Source: Lachnospiraceae bacterium
Lineage (GTDB): Bacteria; Bacillota_A; Clostridia; Lachnospirales; Lachnospiraceae
Length of the DNA stretch: 22,562 nucleotides
Assembly (NCBI GenBank): GCA_017416505.1
Contig: JAFQCI010000080.1
Coordinates: 1-22,562 of the forward strand
Direction: 5' to 3'
The notes beneath the pieces were generated by a model that had not been told where the DNA came from, made no database searches, and was given only the letters and a program-made list of their open reading frames with translations. Below, one piece after another: positions 6,230 through 16,657 of this stretch (position 1 is its first letter; each line of letters begins with the position of its first letter). The translations under genes were made by a program, and so were the position numbers.

Positions 6230-8821
6230 ATGGGAATAGTAGAAGCTACTTATGCGGAGTTAAAGCAGCAAGAATTGCAGAAAAATCCATATAGTTGCTT
6301 ACAGATGTCGGATATTGATATTAATCCACATCAGGTAGAGGCATTTTCATTTGTGCTTTCATCATTAGAATCAGGTGGTGTCATCCTTGCCGATGAGGTT
6401 GGTCTTGGTAAAACGATTGAAGCAGGTCTTGTAATCAAGTATTTACTACAGAGTGGAAGAGATAAAATATTGCTTATTATTCCTTCTAACCTTAGAAAAC
6501 AATGGCAAGTGGAATTAGAAGAAAAGTTTAATATAGTATCACTAATTGTAGATAGTGCGAATTGGGATGACTATCTGAAAGAGATAAAGAAAAAGCAGTC
6601 TGTAATTATTGTATCGTATCATTTCGCTTCCAAAAGAAAAGAATATTTGGGAAGAGTAGCATGGGATTTCTGTGTATTTGATGAAGCACATAGATTGAGA
6701 AATGTTCATAAAAGTGGTTCAAAAATGGCTAATGGTTTATATGAACTAACGAAAGGCATTCCTAAGATACTCTTAACTGCAACGCCTATGCAGAATACTT
6801 TGCTCGATATGTATGGATTGGTTCAATACATTGATGAACGCATTTTTTATAGCAAAGCCGTATTCTCAGACAAATATATGAGAAATGAGAACTACTTGGC
6901 ACTTAAGGATAGTTTAAGTACAGTGATACAAAGGACATTACGTAAAGAAGTAGCAGAGTATATTCAATTTTCAGAAAGAAAAGGAATGACGATAGATTTT
7001 GTATTGTCACCTTTGGAAATTGAATTGTATGTGATGATTAATAACTACCTCAAAAAAGAAGTACTGTATGCTTTGCCAAATTCACACAGAACACTGATTA
7101 CGTCAGTAATACGAAAATTACTTGCGTCTTCTAGTATGGCAGTTGCAGAAACCTTTAAAGTGTTAAAGGCAAGGTTAGAGATACTAAAGGAAACGACAAG
7201 AAAAGAAACTGCCGATGAAAGTATCGATTTCTTCCTGAGTTTCTTTGATGATGATGAGATTGAAACAGATGGGGAAAGTAAGCAGAATGAATTATACACG
7301 CGAGAAAAGGTGAATGAATTCATTCAGCATGAAATAGAAGAAGTAGAAGCTATTATATATAAAGCAGAAAGTATAAATAAAAATGCAAAGATGACAGCAT
7401 TAAAGCAGGCAGTTGGAAAAGCATTTACATTTCAGAGCGAGGCTGGTATTGCACAAAAGATAGTTATCTTTACAGAGTCTATAAGAACGCAGCAATATAT
7501 ATTTGATGAATTGTCAACTACGGGTTATGAGGGGCAGATTCTCAAGTTTAATGGTAATGCCAATGACAATATTACCAAACAAATTTACAAGGCATGGAAA
7601 GCAAGAAATTATGGAAAATATTTAGGTAGTAGAAATGTTGAAATAAAGAATGCTATTGTAGAGGCGTTTAGAGATGAATATAAGATTCTGCTTGTAACAG
7701 ATTCTGGATCAGAAGGTTTGAATTTACAATTTTGTAATACCATTATAAATTATGATTTACCTTGGAATCCACAAAAGATAGAGCAGCGAATTGGAAGATG
7801 CCATCGTTATGGTCAGAAAAATGATGTTGTAGTAATAAATCTTCTTAATACACAGAATGTTGCAGATAAGCGTGTTTATGAGATATTATCTAAAAAGTTT
7901 GAACTCTTCCAAGGTGTATTTGGTGCATCGGATAAAGCTATTGGACTTTTAGAGAGTGGTGCGGATTTTGAGAAGCGAGTAACGCAGATTTACCAAGAAT
8001 GTAAAACAGCTTCTGATTTTGCTAAGGAATTCAAGGCATTAGAAAAGGAACTTGATAAAAAGAGAAATAAGAAGATGGAACAGTTGAAGAATCTGTTTGT
8101 TTATAAAACAGAGGAGCAAAAAAAACAAGGGTTTAATCAGATTCTGCAGGAAATAGCACAATATGATTTACAATGTGAATATTGGATGAATAAGACCATT
8201 GAACATGGTAAGGTTAGCTATCCTTTATATTATGAAACGGATAGAGTGTTAGATATTCCGGGAATTAAACATGGATATTTATTATTAGGAGTATCTAGCG
8301 TAGATGCAGATATGGGAGAAGTTGTTTTCGAGATAATTGACAGCAAAGGGGAATTGTACGGAGTAAGTGACCTGTTGGCAAGAGAGTTGTGCGATAAGCT
8401 TCAAGATAACGAATTGCAGGATAGGACTCCGGATAACCAGAAGGTTTTATCCTACATAGATATGGTTACAAAGTATATACAGCAAAGCTATATAACTTCA
8501 AAGCAAGAACTAATTCAAAAAAATAAGGATAAGTTATCTAATTGGTTGATGCTCCGAAAAGAGGAATATGTGTTAAGAGCAAAGAATTCTTCAGAACTTG
8601 ATACTATAAAAGAAAAATATACTGCAGAAACAGATTTTAGGCAAAAGATCGCGTTGAAAAAGCAGATGGAGTTGTTGGAGCAGCAACAAAAACAAATGAT
8701 AGAATTGTTCCATGACGAGATGACATCGTTGGAGGCAGAGGCAAATGCAATGCAAAAGGAATTTGAGGAAAGGGTGTTAAAAACATCACAGTTTATAACA
8801 AAGATTGTAATTAAATTTTAG
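6230..8821 (+). CDS. drmD: SNF2/RapA-family helicase, DrmD-like
   Basis: This 863-aa protein is a double-stranded DNA translocase of the SNF2 type. Walker A is DEVGLGKT (55-62), the Walker B box is DEAH (151-154), motif III is TATP (183-186), and motif VI is QRIGRCHRYGQ (about 518-528). SEGLNLQF precedes motif VI. The long insert between the RecA lobes and the charged helical tail resemble RapA/HepA-like proteins. In class 1 DISARM a SNF2 helicase (DrmD) is the class marker; this one lies in the same operon as DrmABC. It begins 13 bp after the methyltransferase, with AAAGGAG as ribosome site. It probably moves along foreign DNA and remodels or loads the nuclease modules. No nuclease motif was seen in it. 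The DrmD name is given by similarity of type and position, not by alignment. Confidence 0.75.
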   Translation: MGIVEATYAELKQQELQKNPYSCLQMSDIDINPHQVEAFSFVLSSLESGGVILADEVGLGKTIEAGLVIKYLLQSGRDKILLIIPSNLRKQWQVELEEKFNIVSLIVDSANWDDYLKEIKKKQSVIIVSYHFASKRKEYLGRVAWDFCVFDEAHRLRNVHKSGSKMANGLYELTKGIPKILLTATPMQNTLLDMYGLVQYIDERIFYSKAVFSDKYMRNENYLALKDSLSTVIQRTLRKEVAEYIQFSERKGMTIDFVLSPLEIELYVMINNYLKKEVLYALPNSHRTLITSVIRKLLASSSMAVAETFKVLKARLEILKETTRKETADESIDFFLSFFDDDEIETDGESKQNELYTREKVNEFIQHEIEEVEAIIYKAESINKNAKMTALKQAVGKAFTFQSEAGIAQKIVIFTESIRTQQYIFDELSTTGYEGQILKFNGNANDNITKQIYKAWKARNYGKYLGSRNVEIKNAIVEAFRDEYKILLVTDSGSEGLNLQFCNTIINYDLPWNPQKIEQRIGRCHRYGQKNDVVVINLLNTQNVADKRVYEILSKKFELFQGVFGASDKAIGLLESGADFEKRVTQIYQECKTASDFAKEFKALEKELDKKRNKKMEQLKNLFVYKTEEQKKQGFNQILQEIAQYDLQCEYWMNKTIEHGKVSYPLYYETDRVLDIPGIKHGYLLLGVSSVDADMGEVVFEIIDSKGELYGVSDLLARELCDKLQDNELQDRTPDNQKVLSYIDMVTKYIQQSYITSKQELIQKNKDKLSNWLMLRKEEYVLRAKNSSELDTIKEKYTAETDFRQKIALKKQMELLEQQQKQMIELFHDEMTSLEAEANAMQKEFEERVLKTSQFITKIVIKF

Positions 8822-8830
8822 GAGGATACC

Positions 8831-10447
8831 ATGGAAAAAAGAGGAAAGCTAGAACTGACATGGGTTGGTAAATATGAAGAAGAAAAATTGGAACCGCGAA
8901 TTTTGATTGAAGATAAATCAAAATCGTATGGAGATCCTGATGCGGAGAATATGTTGATACACGGGGACAATTTGTTTGCACTTAAGGCGTTGGAAAATGA
9001 TTTTGCTGGAAAAATCAAGTGTGTTTATATCGATCCTCCTTATAATACGGGTTCTGCGTTTGAATATTATGATGATAATCTCGAACACAGTATTTGGCTG
9101 GGAATGATGAGAGAACGATTGATGATATTACATACCCTTTTGGATGATGATGGTTTTTTGTGTTGTCATATAGATGATTCAGAAGGAGCATATTTAAAGG
9201 TTTTGTTGGATGAGATATTTGGAAGACAGAATTATTTGACAACCATTTATATTAGAGTTAGATATCCAGAAAAGACATTAAAACAAGATATGGCATTTCA
9301 TAAGGAAATCGAACACATTCATGTATATAGGAAAAGTAGTAATGCTCAACCAATTTTAGATAAGGTGAATAGCGGATTTGAAAAGTTTGTGTATAGAATT
9401 GAAACATTGAAGGATCCCACAAGAACAATAGAGTTGGGCGGAAAAAAAGTAGAAATTTATAATAAAGGTAGTTACAAAATTATTGAGGAAGAAGGGTCAG
9501 AATATGGTTTAAAGGAAATCTGGGCATCGGGTACAATTTTAGATGGTAATTCATCGGGAAGATTTTTCCGGGATTATCTAACTGGAAGATATGAAGAAGA
9601 TGGTCTTGGAGTGTTATACAAAGTGTATGGTATTGGCGATGATAGGTATGATTATAGGTTTTTTACAGGACCGAACAGATTAGGAGCAACTAAAGGAAAG
9701 TATTATCAAGGGGTGCCGTTGGACAAGTTGAATCAAGAAGAATTAACAAAAGAGATTCCTATTAATGGATTTTTCGATTATGCAGCAAATTTTGGAAATT
9801 GTCGACATGAAGGTGGAGCGGAATTTAGAGGAGGAAAGAAACCAGAAATATTATTAAAAATGATTTTCTCACATTTCTCTAAACCGGGTGATTGGGTACT
9901 TGACAGTTTTCTTGGATCAGGATCTTCGGCAGCAGTTGCACATAAAATGAATAGAAAATGGATTGGAATTGAGTTAGGAGATCATGCGTACTCTTTGTGT
10001 AAAAATAGATTAGACAATGTTGTAAGTGGAGAACAAACAGGAATATCTAAGGATGTTAACTGGCAAGGTGGAGGCGGCTACAAATTCTACGAACTTGCTG
10101 AACCGCTCCTTGTTAAGAATTCTACATTGCCGATTTATCAGCTTAATCCAACCTATACTTGGGATATGGTGTGTGAAGCAATTTGTAAGATAGAAGGATT
10201 TACATATGCACTATCAGGTGAGTTTAATGGATGTTCTTCGGAAAACAGATTTATCCATATTACAGAAGAATTTGTGAATACAAAGTATGTGATGTCGGTT
10301 ATGAAAACATTGGGAGAAAGACAGAGTCTACTGATTTATTGTAAGAAGAATCAAGCGGATATGATGTTGCCTGAGAATGTGGAAGTAAAGAAGATACCGA
10401 AAGATTTATTAGAAAAGTGCAATTTTGAAAGTGAGGTGCAGGAATAA
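8831..10447 (+). CDS. Type III Mod-like adenine DNA methyltransferase
   Basis: This 538-aa protein has the layout of a type III Mod subunit (beta class, N6-adenine). The catalytic motif IV DPPYNTG (68-74) precedes the SAM-binding motif I, seen as DSFLGSGSSAAVAH (about 357-370). HGDNLFALKAL (44-54) and KWIGIELG are further family signatures. Residues about 140-320 form the target recognition region, and about 100 extra residues follow the core. The start ATG 8831 follows TTTAGGAGG, the strongest ribosome site in the operon. The stop overlaps the start of the Res-like gene (TAATG), as expected for a Mod-Res pair. In class 1 DISARM an adenine methylase is also present (DrmMI), so this gene may fill both roles. 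Confidence 0.85.
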   Translation: MEKRGKLELTWVGKYEEEKLEPRILIEDKSKSYGDPDAENMLIHGDNLFALKALENDFAGKIKCVYIDPPYNTGSAFEYYDDNLEHSIWLGMMRERLMILHTLLDDDGFLCCHIDDSEGAYLKVLLDEIFGRQNYLTTIYIRVRYPEKTLKQDMAFHKEIEHIHVYRKSSNAQPILDKVNSGFEKFVYRIETLKDPTRTIELGGKKVEIYNKGSYKIIEEEGSEYGLKEIWASGTILDGNSSGRFFRDYLTGRYEEDGLGVLYKVYGIGDDRYDYRFFTGPNRLGATKGKYYQGVPLDKLNQEELTKEIPINGFFDYAANFGNCRHEGGAEFRGGKKPEILLKMIFSHFSKPGDWVLDSFLGSGSSAAVAHKMNRKWIGIELGDHAYSLCKNRLDNVVSGEQTGISKDVNWQGGGGYKFYELAEPLLVKNSTLPIYQLNPTYTWDMVCEAICKIEGFTYALSGEFNGCSSENRFIHITEEFVNTKYVMSVMKTLGERQSLLIYCKKNQADMMLPENVEVKKIPKDLLEKCNFESEVQE

Positions 10448-13173
10448 TGAGTTCAGTGGATAAAATCAAATGGGCTATGAGTTTGCGTGATCCTCAGTAC
10501 GAAGCATTAAAATATTTTGATGCAATCAGTTCTAAGATAGAGTATCGAACTGTTGCCAAGGAAGATGCAGAAAAAATTGCTTCAGAGAATTGCCAAGATT
10601 CTCACAATATATCAGTGGATAAAGAATTTGATTTTCCATCTTTTTGCTTTGATATGACAACAGGTATTGGTAAATCACGTTTGATGGGGGCTTGTATTTA
10701 TTATCTGTACAAGACAAAAGGATATAAGCATTTTTTCATTCTTGCGCCGGGAAATACTATTTATGACAAGATGCGTAGAGAATCTGTGCCTGGACATCCA
10801 AAGTATATGTTTAAGGGCCTTGAAGCAGAAATGGGGAGACCTAAGGTATATGATGGTGAGAATTATTTATCATATCCGGTGAAGTATGTACAGGAGGAGT
10901 TGGTAGTAGAGAAGACTTCGAATATCCAAATTTTTATTTTTAATATATCGAAGATTTTTACTCGTGGTGATTTGGAATTCAAGTTCCACAAATTTAATGA
11001 GAACTTGGGAGGTTCTTTTGCAGAAGTACTTCGTTCCTTCGATGATTTAGTTATCTGCATGGATGAAGCACATAGATATTATGCACCGGCATCAAAAGTG
11101 GCTATTAATTACTTAAATCCTGTACTTGGATTGGAATTTACAGCAACACCTAAGAGTACCAATAAAAATATCATTTATCATTATGGATTAGAAGAAGGAG
11201 CAGGTAAGTTTTTGAAAATTCCTGTGGTTATGGGAAGAACTAACACTGCTGGATATTCGGAAGATGATATTGAAGAAATGAAATTAAAAGATGGAATTAA
11301 GCTTCATGAAAGAAGAAAATCCATCGTTTATAAGTACTGTGTAGAAAATGGATTGGAGCAGGTAAAACCTATTGTTTTAGTGGCATGTAAAGATACAACT
11401 CATGCCAAGAAGATTAAAGATAAGATTGATTCGGACTCATTTTTTGGTGGAAGATATGTTGGAAAAGTAATAGAAATAGATTCTAGTACTAGTGGTACGG
11501 AAACAGAAGAGAATATTCAAAAGTTATTAACAATTGAAAAGAATACGAATCCTATAGAGATTGTATTGCATGTCTATAAATTGAAAGAAGGATGGGATGT
11601 AAACAACCTCTTTACGATTATTCCGTTGAACGCTGCAAAGAGTGACATATTAGCATTACAGACAATAGGAAGAGGACTTAGATTGCCGTTTGGTGAAATC
11701 ACAGGGATTGAAGAATTAGATACGCTTGATATAGTGGCGCATGACCATTACCGCGAGATTATCGATGATATTAAAAATAATCCGGTATTTAAAAAAAGAA
11801 ATCTGGATGAAGAAGAAATTCCTGATACAAAGACTGTGCAAGTTGAACCGGCAGTAGAGAATCAGCAGTTATCGTTGTTCGATGAGGCACTTAAAGAAAG
11901 TGGTGTCAAATCTTATCAAGACTTGAATAATCAAAATGCGTTAGAGAGTCTTTATGAGGAGTATCAAAAAGCATTTGTAAAGAAAGCTACGACAACGAAG
12001 AAAACGGATAAAAATAACGGACAAATGTCTATTTTTGATATGCTTGGAGATCAAGCTACTGATGAAAGTTCAAGTACAAAGGTGACGGCGGAACAACAGT
12101 CTAATAATAGCGGAGTTGTACCTGACGAAATAACAGTAGCACAGCCAGATAATACGACTTTACAAATTGATATTCAGAAAAGTTCAGGAAGTAAAAATGT
12201 ACTTCCTTATGCAAAGCAGGAATTTATCAAGAAAGTCGAAGAACTGAAAAAAGTGGCTATTTCTGTGCCTAAAATTGGAATCAGTTACAGTTCTACTATT
12301 GAATTTAAGCCATTTACAGTGAAGCGAACAATTCAAGATTTTGATATTGCAGCATCACGAATTGAGAGATATGACACCATTAATGACAAATTGTTGCAAG
12401 TGCTTGATGCAGATGCGCTGATTGTTGAAAATCCGGAAAATATGTTGGCAGTTTCACTTTTGGATAGTATTCCGGAATTTGATTCTGACGACGCAGAATT
12501 CATATTAGATGTGGTAGACCAGTATTTAGCTTTGATAGAGGGTTCTGATGAGGATAAAAAGAAGATTGTTAGAAGATATGCAACTGTTATTGTAAATGAT
12601 TTGAGAAGTCAGATATACGCATCAAAAGAAGAAAGTACGGAGTTTGTGTTCAAGGTACAGAAAGATCTTATCGTATTTGGCTCATTTGTAAAAAATATGA
12701 AAGCGGATGGAAGGCTTCATTTCAAGAAGGAAGTGCCTGACAAAAAGAATATCAAGCACTATTTATTCGAAGGATACAAGAAGTCATACTATCCGGAGAA
12801 TGCTTTTGATAGCGATGATGAAAGACGTTTGTCTGTGATTTTGGAAGAAGATGATGAAGTTGTACGCTTTATTAAACCGCCACTTAACCAGTTAGGCTTG
12901 TTCTATAGAGCAGCAAAACAATATAATCCGGATTTTTTAGTCGAAACGAAGGATAAGAAATACATGATAGAAGTTAAGGCTGCTAATCAGACAGAATCTG
13001 AAGAAGTACAAGAAAAGGCCAAAGCTGCAGTGAAGTGGTGCGAGTGTGCATCTAAAGTAGATGCGGATGGTAAAGTATGGGAATATCGACTGATTCTAGG
13101 AGACAAAATTGTTGTTGGAAACACATTAAAATATGTGATTGGCTTAGCGGTGCCAATTTCGGTAGAAGAATAA
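10447..13173 (+). CDS. Type III Res-like helicase-nuclease
   Basis: This 908-aa protein is an SF2 helicase with a C-terminal nuclease. Walker A is TTGIGKS (71-77), a slightly unusual form of the usual GSGKT. The DEAH box is in CMDEAHRYY (about 205-213), motif III is EFTATP, and motif VI is QTIGRGLRLP (about 404-413). After a Gln/Ser/Thr-rich linker (about 470-590), the C-terminus holds PDFLVE followed by YMIEVKAA (about 829-848), matching the PD-(D/E)xK pattern of type III Res nucleases. The start is coupled to the Mod stop. A Res subunit is not part of the DISARM systems I know, so its place between the adenine methylase and DrmA is the oddest feature of the operon. It would cut or translocate DNA lacking Mod methylation. 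Confidence 0.8.
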   Translation: MSSVDKIKWAMSLRDPQYEALKYFDAISSKIEYRTVAKEDAEKIASENCQDSHNISVDKEFDFPSFCFDMTTGIGKSRLMGACIYYLYKTKGYKHFFILAPGNTIYDKMRRESVPGHPKYMFKGLEAEMGRPKVYDGENYLSYPVKYVQEELVVEKTSNIQIFIFNISKIFTRGDLEFKFHKFNENLGGSFAEVLRSFDDLVICMDEAHRYYAPASKVAINYLNPVLGLEFTATPKSTNKNIIYHYGLEEGAGKFLKIPVVMGRTNTAGYSEDDIEEMKLKDGIKLHERRKSIVYKYCVENGLEQVKPIVLVACKDTTHAKKIKDKIDSDSFFGGRYVGKVIEIDSSTSGTETEENIQKLLTIEKNTNPIEIVLHVYKLKEGWDVNNLFTIIPLNAAKSDILALQTIGRGLRLPFGEITGIEELDTLDIVAHDHYREIIDDIKNNPVFKKRNLDEEEIPDTKTVQVEPAVENQQLSLFDEALKESGVKSYQDLNNQNALESLYEEYQKAFVKKATTTKKTDKNNGQMSIFDMLGDQATDESSSTKVTAEQQSNNSGVVPDEITVAQPDNTTLQIDIQKSSGSKNVLPYAKQEFIKKVEELKKVAISVPKIGISYSSTIEFKPFTVKRTIQDFDIAASRIERYDTINDKLLQVLDADALIVENPENMLAVSLLDSIPEFDSDDAEFILDVVDQYLALIEGSDEDKKKIVRRYATVIVNDLRSQIYASKEESTEFVFKVQKDLIVFGSFVKNMKADGRLHFKKEVPDKKNIKHYLFEGYKKSYYPENAFDSDDERRLSVILEEDDEVVRFIKPPLNQLGLFYRAAKQYNPDFLVETKDKKYMIEVKAANQTESEEVQEKAKAAVKWCECASKVDADGKVWEYRLILGDKIVVGNTLKYVIGLAVPISVEE

Positions 13174-13189
13174 AAACGGGAGGCTGTAA

Positions 13190-16100
13190 ATGGCAGATAT
13201 AAAAGATTTTAAACATGCTATTGTACGCCAGAAGATACTGGAGGCTGTTAGGAAAGATTTGATAGGTCCGTCTTCTGTGTGCGAAGAACTTCATGAAGTA
13301 CCGACAAGCAGTTATATTACGGGATTATTATATCCTGCAGATACAGCTGTAACGGAGGATGAGAATTACTTCGATGTAGAGTTTACAGAGAAAAAATTCG
13401 ATGCTGATGGTGAAACTATGGAAGCGGGAATTTTTGAAGAGGAGGAGCCAGAAGATAGATTCAAAGGTGGATTTCAAAAACCGTCTTCAATAGGTATTTC
13501 ATTTTATGTTGCTGATGATGTATCCAAATTAAATGCATACATCAACTGGGGGAAATATCATGCAGAGCAGATCCAAGGTGAAGTTATTGATGGAACTTTG
13601 GAAGAAGATGCAGAAAATAAGAAAAAGAAGAAACATACAGTGTATGTTAGAGAACAAATGCAGGATGTTGTGGAAATTGAATTACACAATGGAAAGCGTT
13701 CTGAAATGATTACTTTAGAGTCCAACAGTAATATATATGTTTATGTAATGAAAATGCAGTTGGATAATAGACATAAAATGATATCTGTATATCTTCACAA
13801 TAATGATAAATCAGATGGTGAAGAGAAAGAATATGAAAAAGTTATGTTCCAAGTAGAAATGCTCATTGCGGATGATTTGATGAATCCAATTTTTGTGCCG
13901 GAATATGTGTGTAGAAAGGTAGAACTTGAGGATGAGTATTTCTATAAGGGACGACCTGTTTATGCAAGAGGTAGAGGATGTGCTGCAACGTGGGATACTG
14001 TGATTGACGAAGTTAACACAGCAACAGTAAGAACGGCATTTATACCAGATTATGAAATTCCAAGCGTAAGCGCACAGATAGAGGAAATGCCAGAGCATGC
14101 ATTTTCTATGTTACAAATGGGTTCACCAAATAAAAAGGCAGAGGTAATAGACAACTTACGCCTGTTAACATCTATGTATGGAAATTGGATTACAGAAGTT
14201 TTAGTAAATGATGTTTCTATGCAAGATGAAAAGTTTAGTGTGACAGGACAAACTATCATAGACAAGTGCAACGATGCAAATCGAAGAATGAATGCAGGTA
14301 TCGACTTGATTGAGAATAATGACAAGGCTTATCAAGCTTTTGTTTTCATGAATCAGGCGATGTATTTGCAGAGAAGTATTACATTATTTTCTAAAGAATA
14401 TGGAAGTGGAATTCCTTGTAATCTGACTGATTTTATGAAAGATATGCCTGAGAAAGGTAGAAAGAAAGACCATAGTGAGTGGAGACCTTTCCAGATAGCA
14501 TTTGTGTTATTAAATTTGTGTGGAATTATGGATGGCGAATCACCAGAAAGAGAAGTTGTTGATTTGTTATATTTTCCTACAGGAGGAGGTAAGACAGAGG
14601 CATATTTGGGGTTGATAGCATTTACGATTGCATATCGTAGATTGACAGCCAAGGAAGAAAATGAATATGAAAAAGATGGCGGAGTGACGGTATTCTTACG
14701 CTATACTCTTAGATTACTTACTACACAACAAAGAGATCGTTTAATGCGACTTATTGTTGCGATGGAACAGTTAAGAGAAAAAAATACGGAGTTGTATGGC
14801 AAGGAAAGAATTACAATTGGATTTTGGGTTGGAGGAAATGTAACACCAAATAAATTTAGTGATTATAGTGATACTGACCAGTTCAAGAAAAAGGAATTTT
14901 TACGCAAGCTGACAAAGCAGATTATCAAGTGTCCTTACTGCGGTAAGCAGATAGAACGTGATGATTACATAATAAATGAAAAAGGTAAATCAGTTCAAAT
15001 TCACTGTTCTGATGAGTTTTGTATGTTTTCAAAGAGAACGGGAAGAACAATTCCTGTATATCTAGTGGATGAAGAAATCTATGCAAAATGTCCAACTGTT
15101 ATTATTTCAACGGTTGATAAATTTGCAAGATTACCTTGGTCCGAACAGGTGGGTTTGTTGTTTGGTAAAACAGACAGATTTTGTTCGAGATGTGGACATA
15201 TCGCGATAGGCGAAAAACATCCGGGTAGACACAACCCAGATGTGGCTGCAGGATTGGATAAGGCTGTTACAACAGAGTGCAAACCATTTTATCCTCCGGA
15301 ACTTATTATTCAAGATGAGTTGCATTTGATTACAGGTCCTTTGGGGACTATTTATGGCGGATATGAAACAGTTGTAGAAGAAATGTGCTGTATTGAACGA
15401 AACGGTAAGAAGATTCGTCCTAAATATGTGGTTTCGACTGCAACAATCAAGAATGCGGGGGAGCAGATAAAGTTTTTGTATGGTAGAAATGATTTCGCGC
15501 AGTTTCCGCCTAGTGGATTTGATACTAGAGATTCGTTCTTTATTCGAGAAGTTGCGTTACCAAAAGAGAACTTGATGGCTGCAACAGAGGAAAAATTACA
15601 GGAATTAATAGCAAATGGGCAGAAGCCGTTCAGACAGTATGTAGGTATTTGTGCAAGTGGTCAATCCGTTAAAACAACGCTTATACGCTTATATTCTATT
15701 GTTTTACAAACTGCATTAGATTTGGCAAAAGAGCCTGAGTTTGAAGATTATATAGATCCGTATTATACCTTAATTGGGTACTTTAACAGTATTCGAGAGC
15801 TTGGCGGTGCTGTTCGTCTTCTTGACGACGATATTGCAAGTAGAATCCGTGTTGTCAAAAATAAATATAATAGTCCCGCACAACGATATATTAGCATAGA
15901 TGGAAAGAAGGAAATTACTTCTCGTATTCCGTCATGGGAGATCGCGCAGGTGCTTGAAAAATTGGCAATATCTTATGATAAGAAAAAGGAGCGACAAAAC
16001 TGTTATGATGTTGTAATTGCAACTAATATGATTGCTGTTGGAATGGATGTGGATCGTCTGGGGCTTATGACTGTAGTAGGACAACCTAAACAGAACTCTG

Positions 16101-16657
16101 AATATATTCAGGCCACAAGCCGAGTTGGGCGTCAGCATCCAGGTATCATTTTTACAGTGTATAACCCATATAGACCGCGAGATTTGTCTAATTATGAAAA
16201 CTTTGTTGGATTTCATTCTCAGATGTATAGATATGTGGAAGGTACAACAGCCACACCGTTTGCGGCAAGAGCAAGGGATAGGGTGTTACATGCATTAGTA
16301 GTTTCATTGCTTCGTTTGCAATTAGAAGAAATGGCAGACAATGGAGGTGCTGCTAATATCAATGAAATCTCTAATGAAGATATAAAGCGAGTAAAAGAAA
16401 TGATACTCGAAAGAGTGAAAGTAACAGCACCTTCTTCTTATGTGGATACAGAAAAAGAAATAGATGAATTTATCAGTACATGGAAGAGAATTGCTAAATC
16501 GGATAAATTATACTATTTTGTTCCCACAGTAGCAGATGATAAAAAGAGACTGCTTACATACTATGGAGAATATTATGGTGATAAAGAAAAGCCTACATTA
16601 AGTTCAATGAGAGATGTTGAACAGTCGTCTACAGTATTTTATTGGGAGGGTGTATGA
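13190..16657 (+). CDS. drmA: DrmA-type helicase of DISARM
   Basis: This is a large SF2-type helicase of 1155 aa. The N-terminal 440 residues are a family-specific region. Walker A is PTGGGKT (463-469). A zinc-binding insert begins CPYCGK (C581, C584) with further Cys pairs (CSDEFC, then FCSRCGH). The Walker B box is QDELHL (708-713) with DELH in place of DEAH, followed by TGPLGT. STATIKNA is motif III and QATSRVGRQ (about 973-981) motif VI. The DELHLITGPLGT block and the VYNPYRPRDLSNYE segment are typical of DrmA helicases. The start ATG 13190 follows CGGGAGG. The last bases overlap drmB (ATGA). With DrmB it forms the DISARM core that binds and handles invading DNA. Confidence 0.85.
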   Translation: MADIKDFKHAIVRQKILEAVRKDLIGPSSVCEELHEVPTSSYITGLLYPADTAVTEDENYFDVEFTEKKFDADGETMEAGIFEEEEPEDRFKGGFQKPSSIGISFYVADDVSKLNAYINWGKYHAEQIQGEVIDGTLEEDAENKKKKKHTVYVREQMQDVVEIELHNGKRSEMITLESNSNIYVYVMKMQLDNRHKMISVYLHNNDKSDGEEKEYEKVMFQVEMLIADDLMNPIFVPEYVCRKVELEDEYFYKGRPVYARGRGCAATWDTVIDEVNTATVRTAFIPDYEIPSVSAQIEEMPEHAFSMLQMGSPNKKAEVIDNLRLLTSMYGNWITEVLVNDVSMQDEKFSVTGQTIIDKCNDANRRMNAGIDLIENNDKAYQAFVFMNQAMYLQRSITLFSKEYGSGIPCNLTDFMKDMPEKGRKKDHSEWRPFQIAFVLLNLCGIMDGESPEREVVDLLYFPTGGGKTEAYLGLIAFTIAYRRLTAKEENEYEKDGGVTVFLRYTLRLLTTQQRDRLMRLIVAMEQLREKNTELYGKERITIGFWVGGNVTPNKFSDYSDTDQFKKKEFLRKLTKQIIKCPYCGKQIERDDYIINEKGKSVQIHCSDEFCMFSKRTGRTIPVYLVDEEIYAKCPTVIISTVDKFARLPWSEQVGLLFGKTDRFCSRCGHIAIGEKHPGRHNPDVAAGLDKAVTTECKPFYPPELIIQDELHLITGPLGTIYGGYETVVEEMCCIERNGKKIRPKYVVSTATIKNAGEQIKFLYGRNDFAQFPPSGFDTRDSFFIREVALPKENLMAATEEKLQELIANGQKPFRQYVGICASGQSVKTTLIRLYSIVLQTALDLAKEPEFEDYIDPYYTLIGYFNSIRELGGAVRLLDDDIASRIRVVKNKYNSPAQRYISIDGKKEITSRIPSWEIAQVLEKLAISYDKKKERQNCYDVVIATNMIAVGMDVDRLGLMTVVGQPKQNSEYIQATSRVGRQHPGIIFTVYNPYRPRDLSNYENFVGFHSQMYRYVEGTTATPFAARARDRVLHALVVSLLRLQLEEMADNGGAANINEISNEDIKRVKEMILERVKVTAPSSYVDTEKEIDEFISTWKRIAKSDKLYYFVPTVADDKKRLLTYYGEYYGDKEKPTLSSMRDVEQSSTVFYWEGV

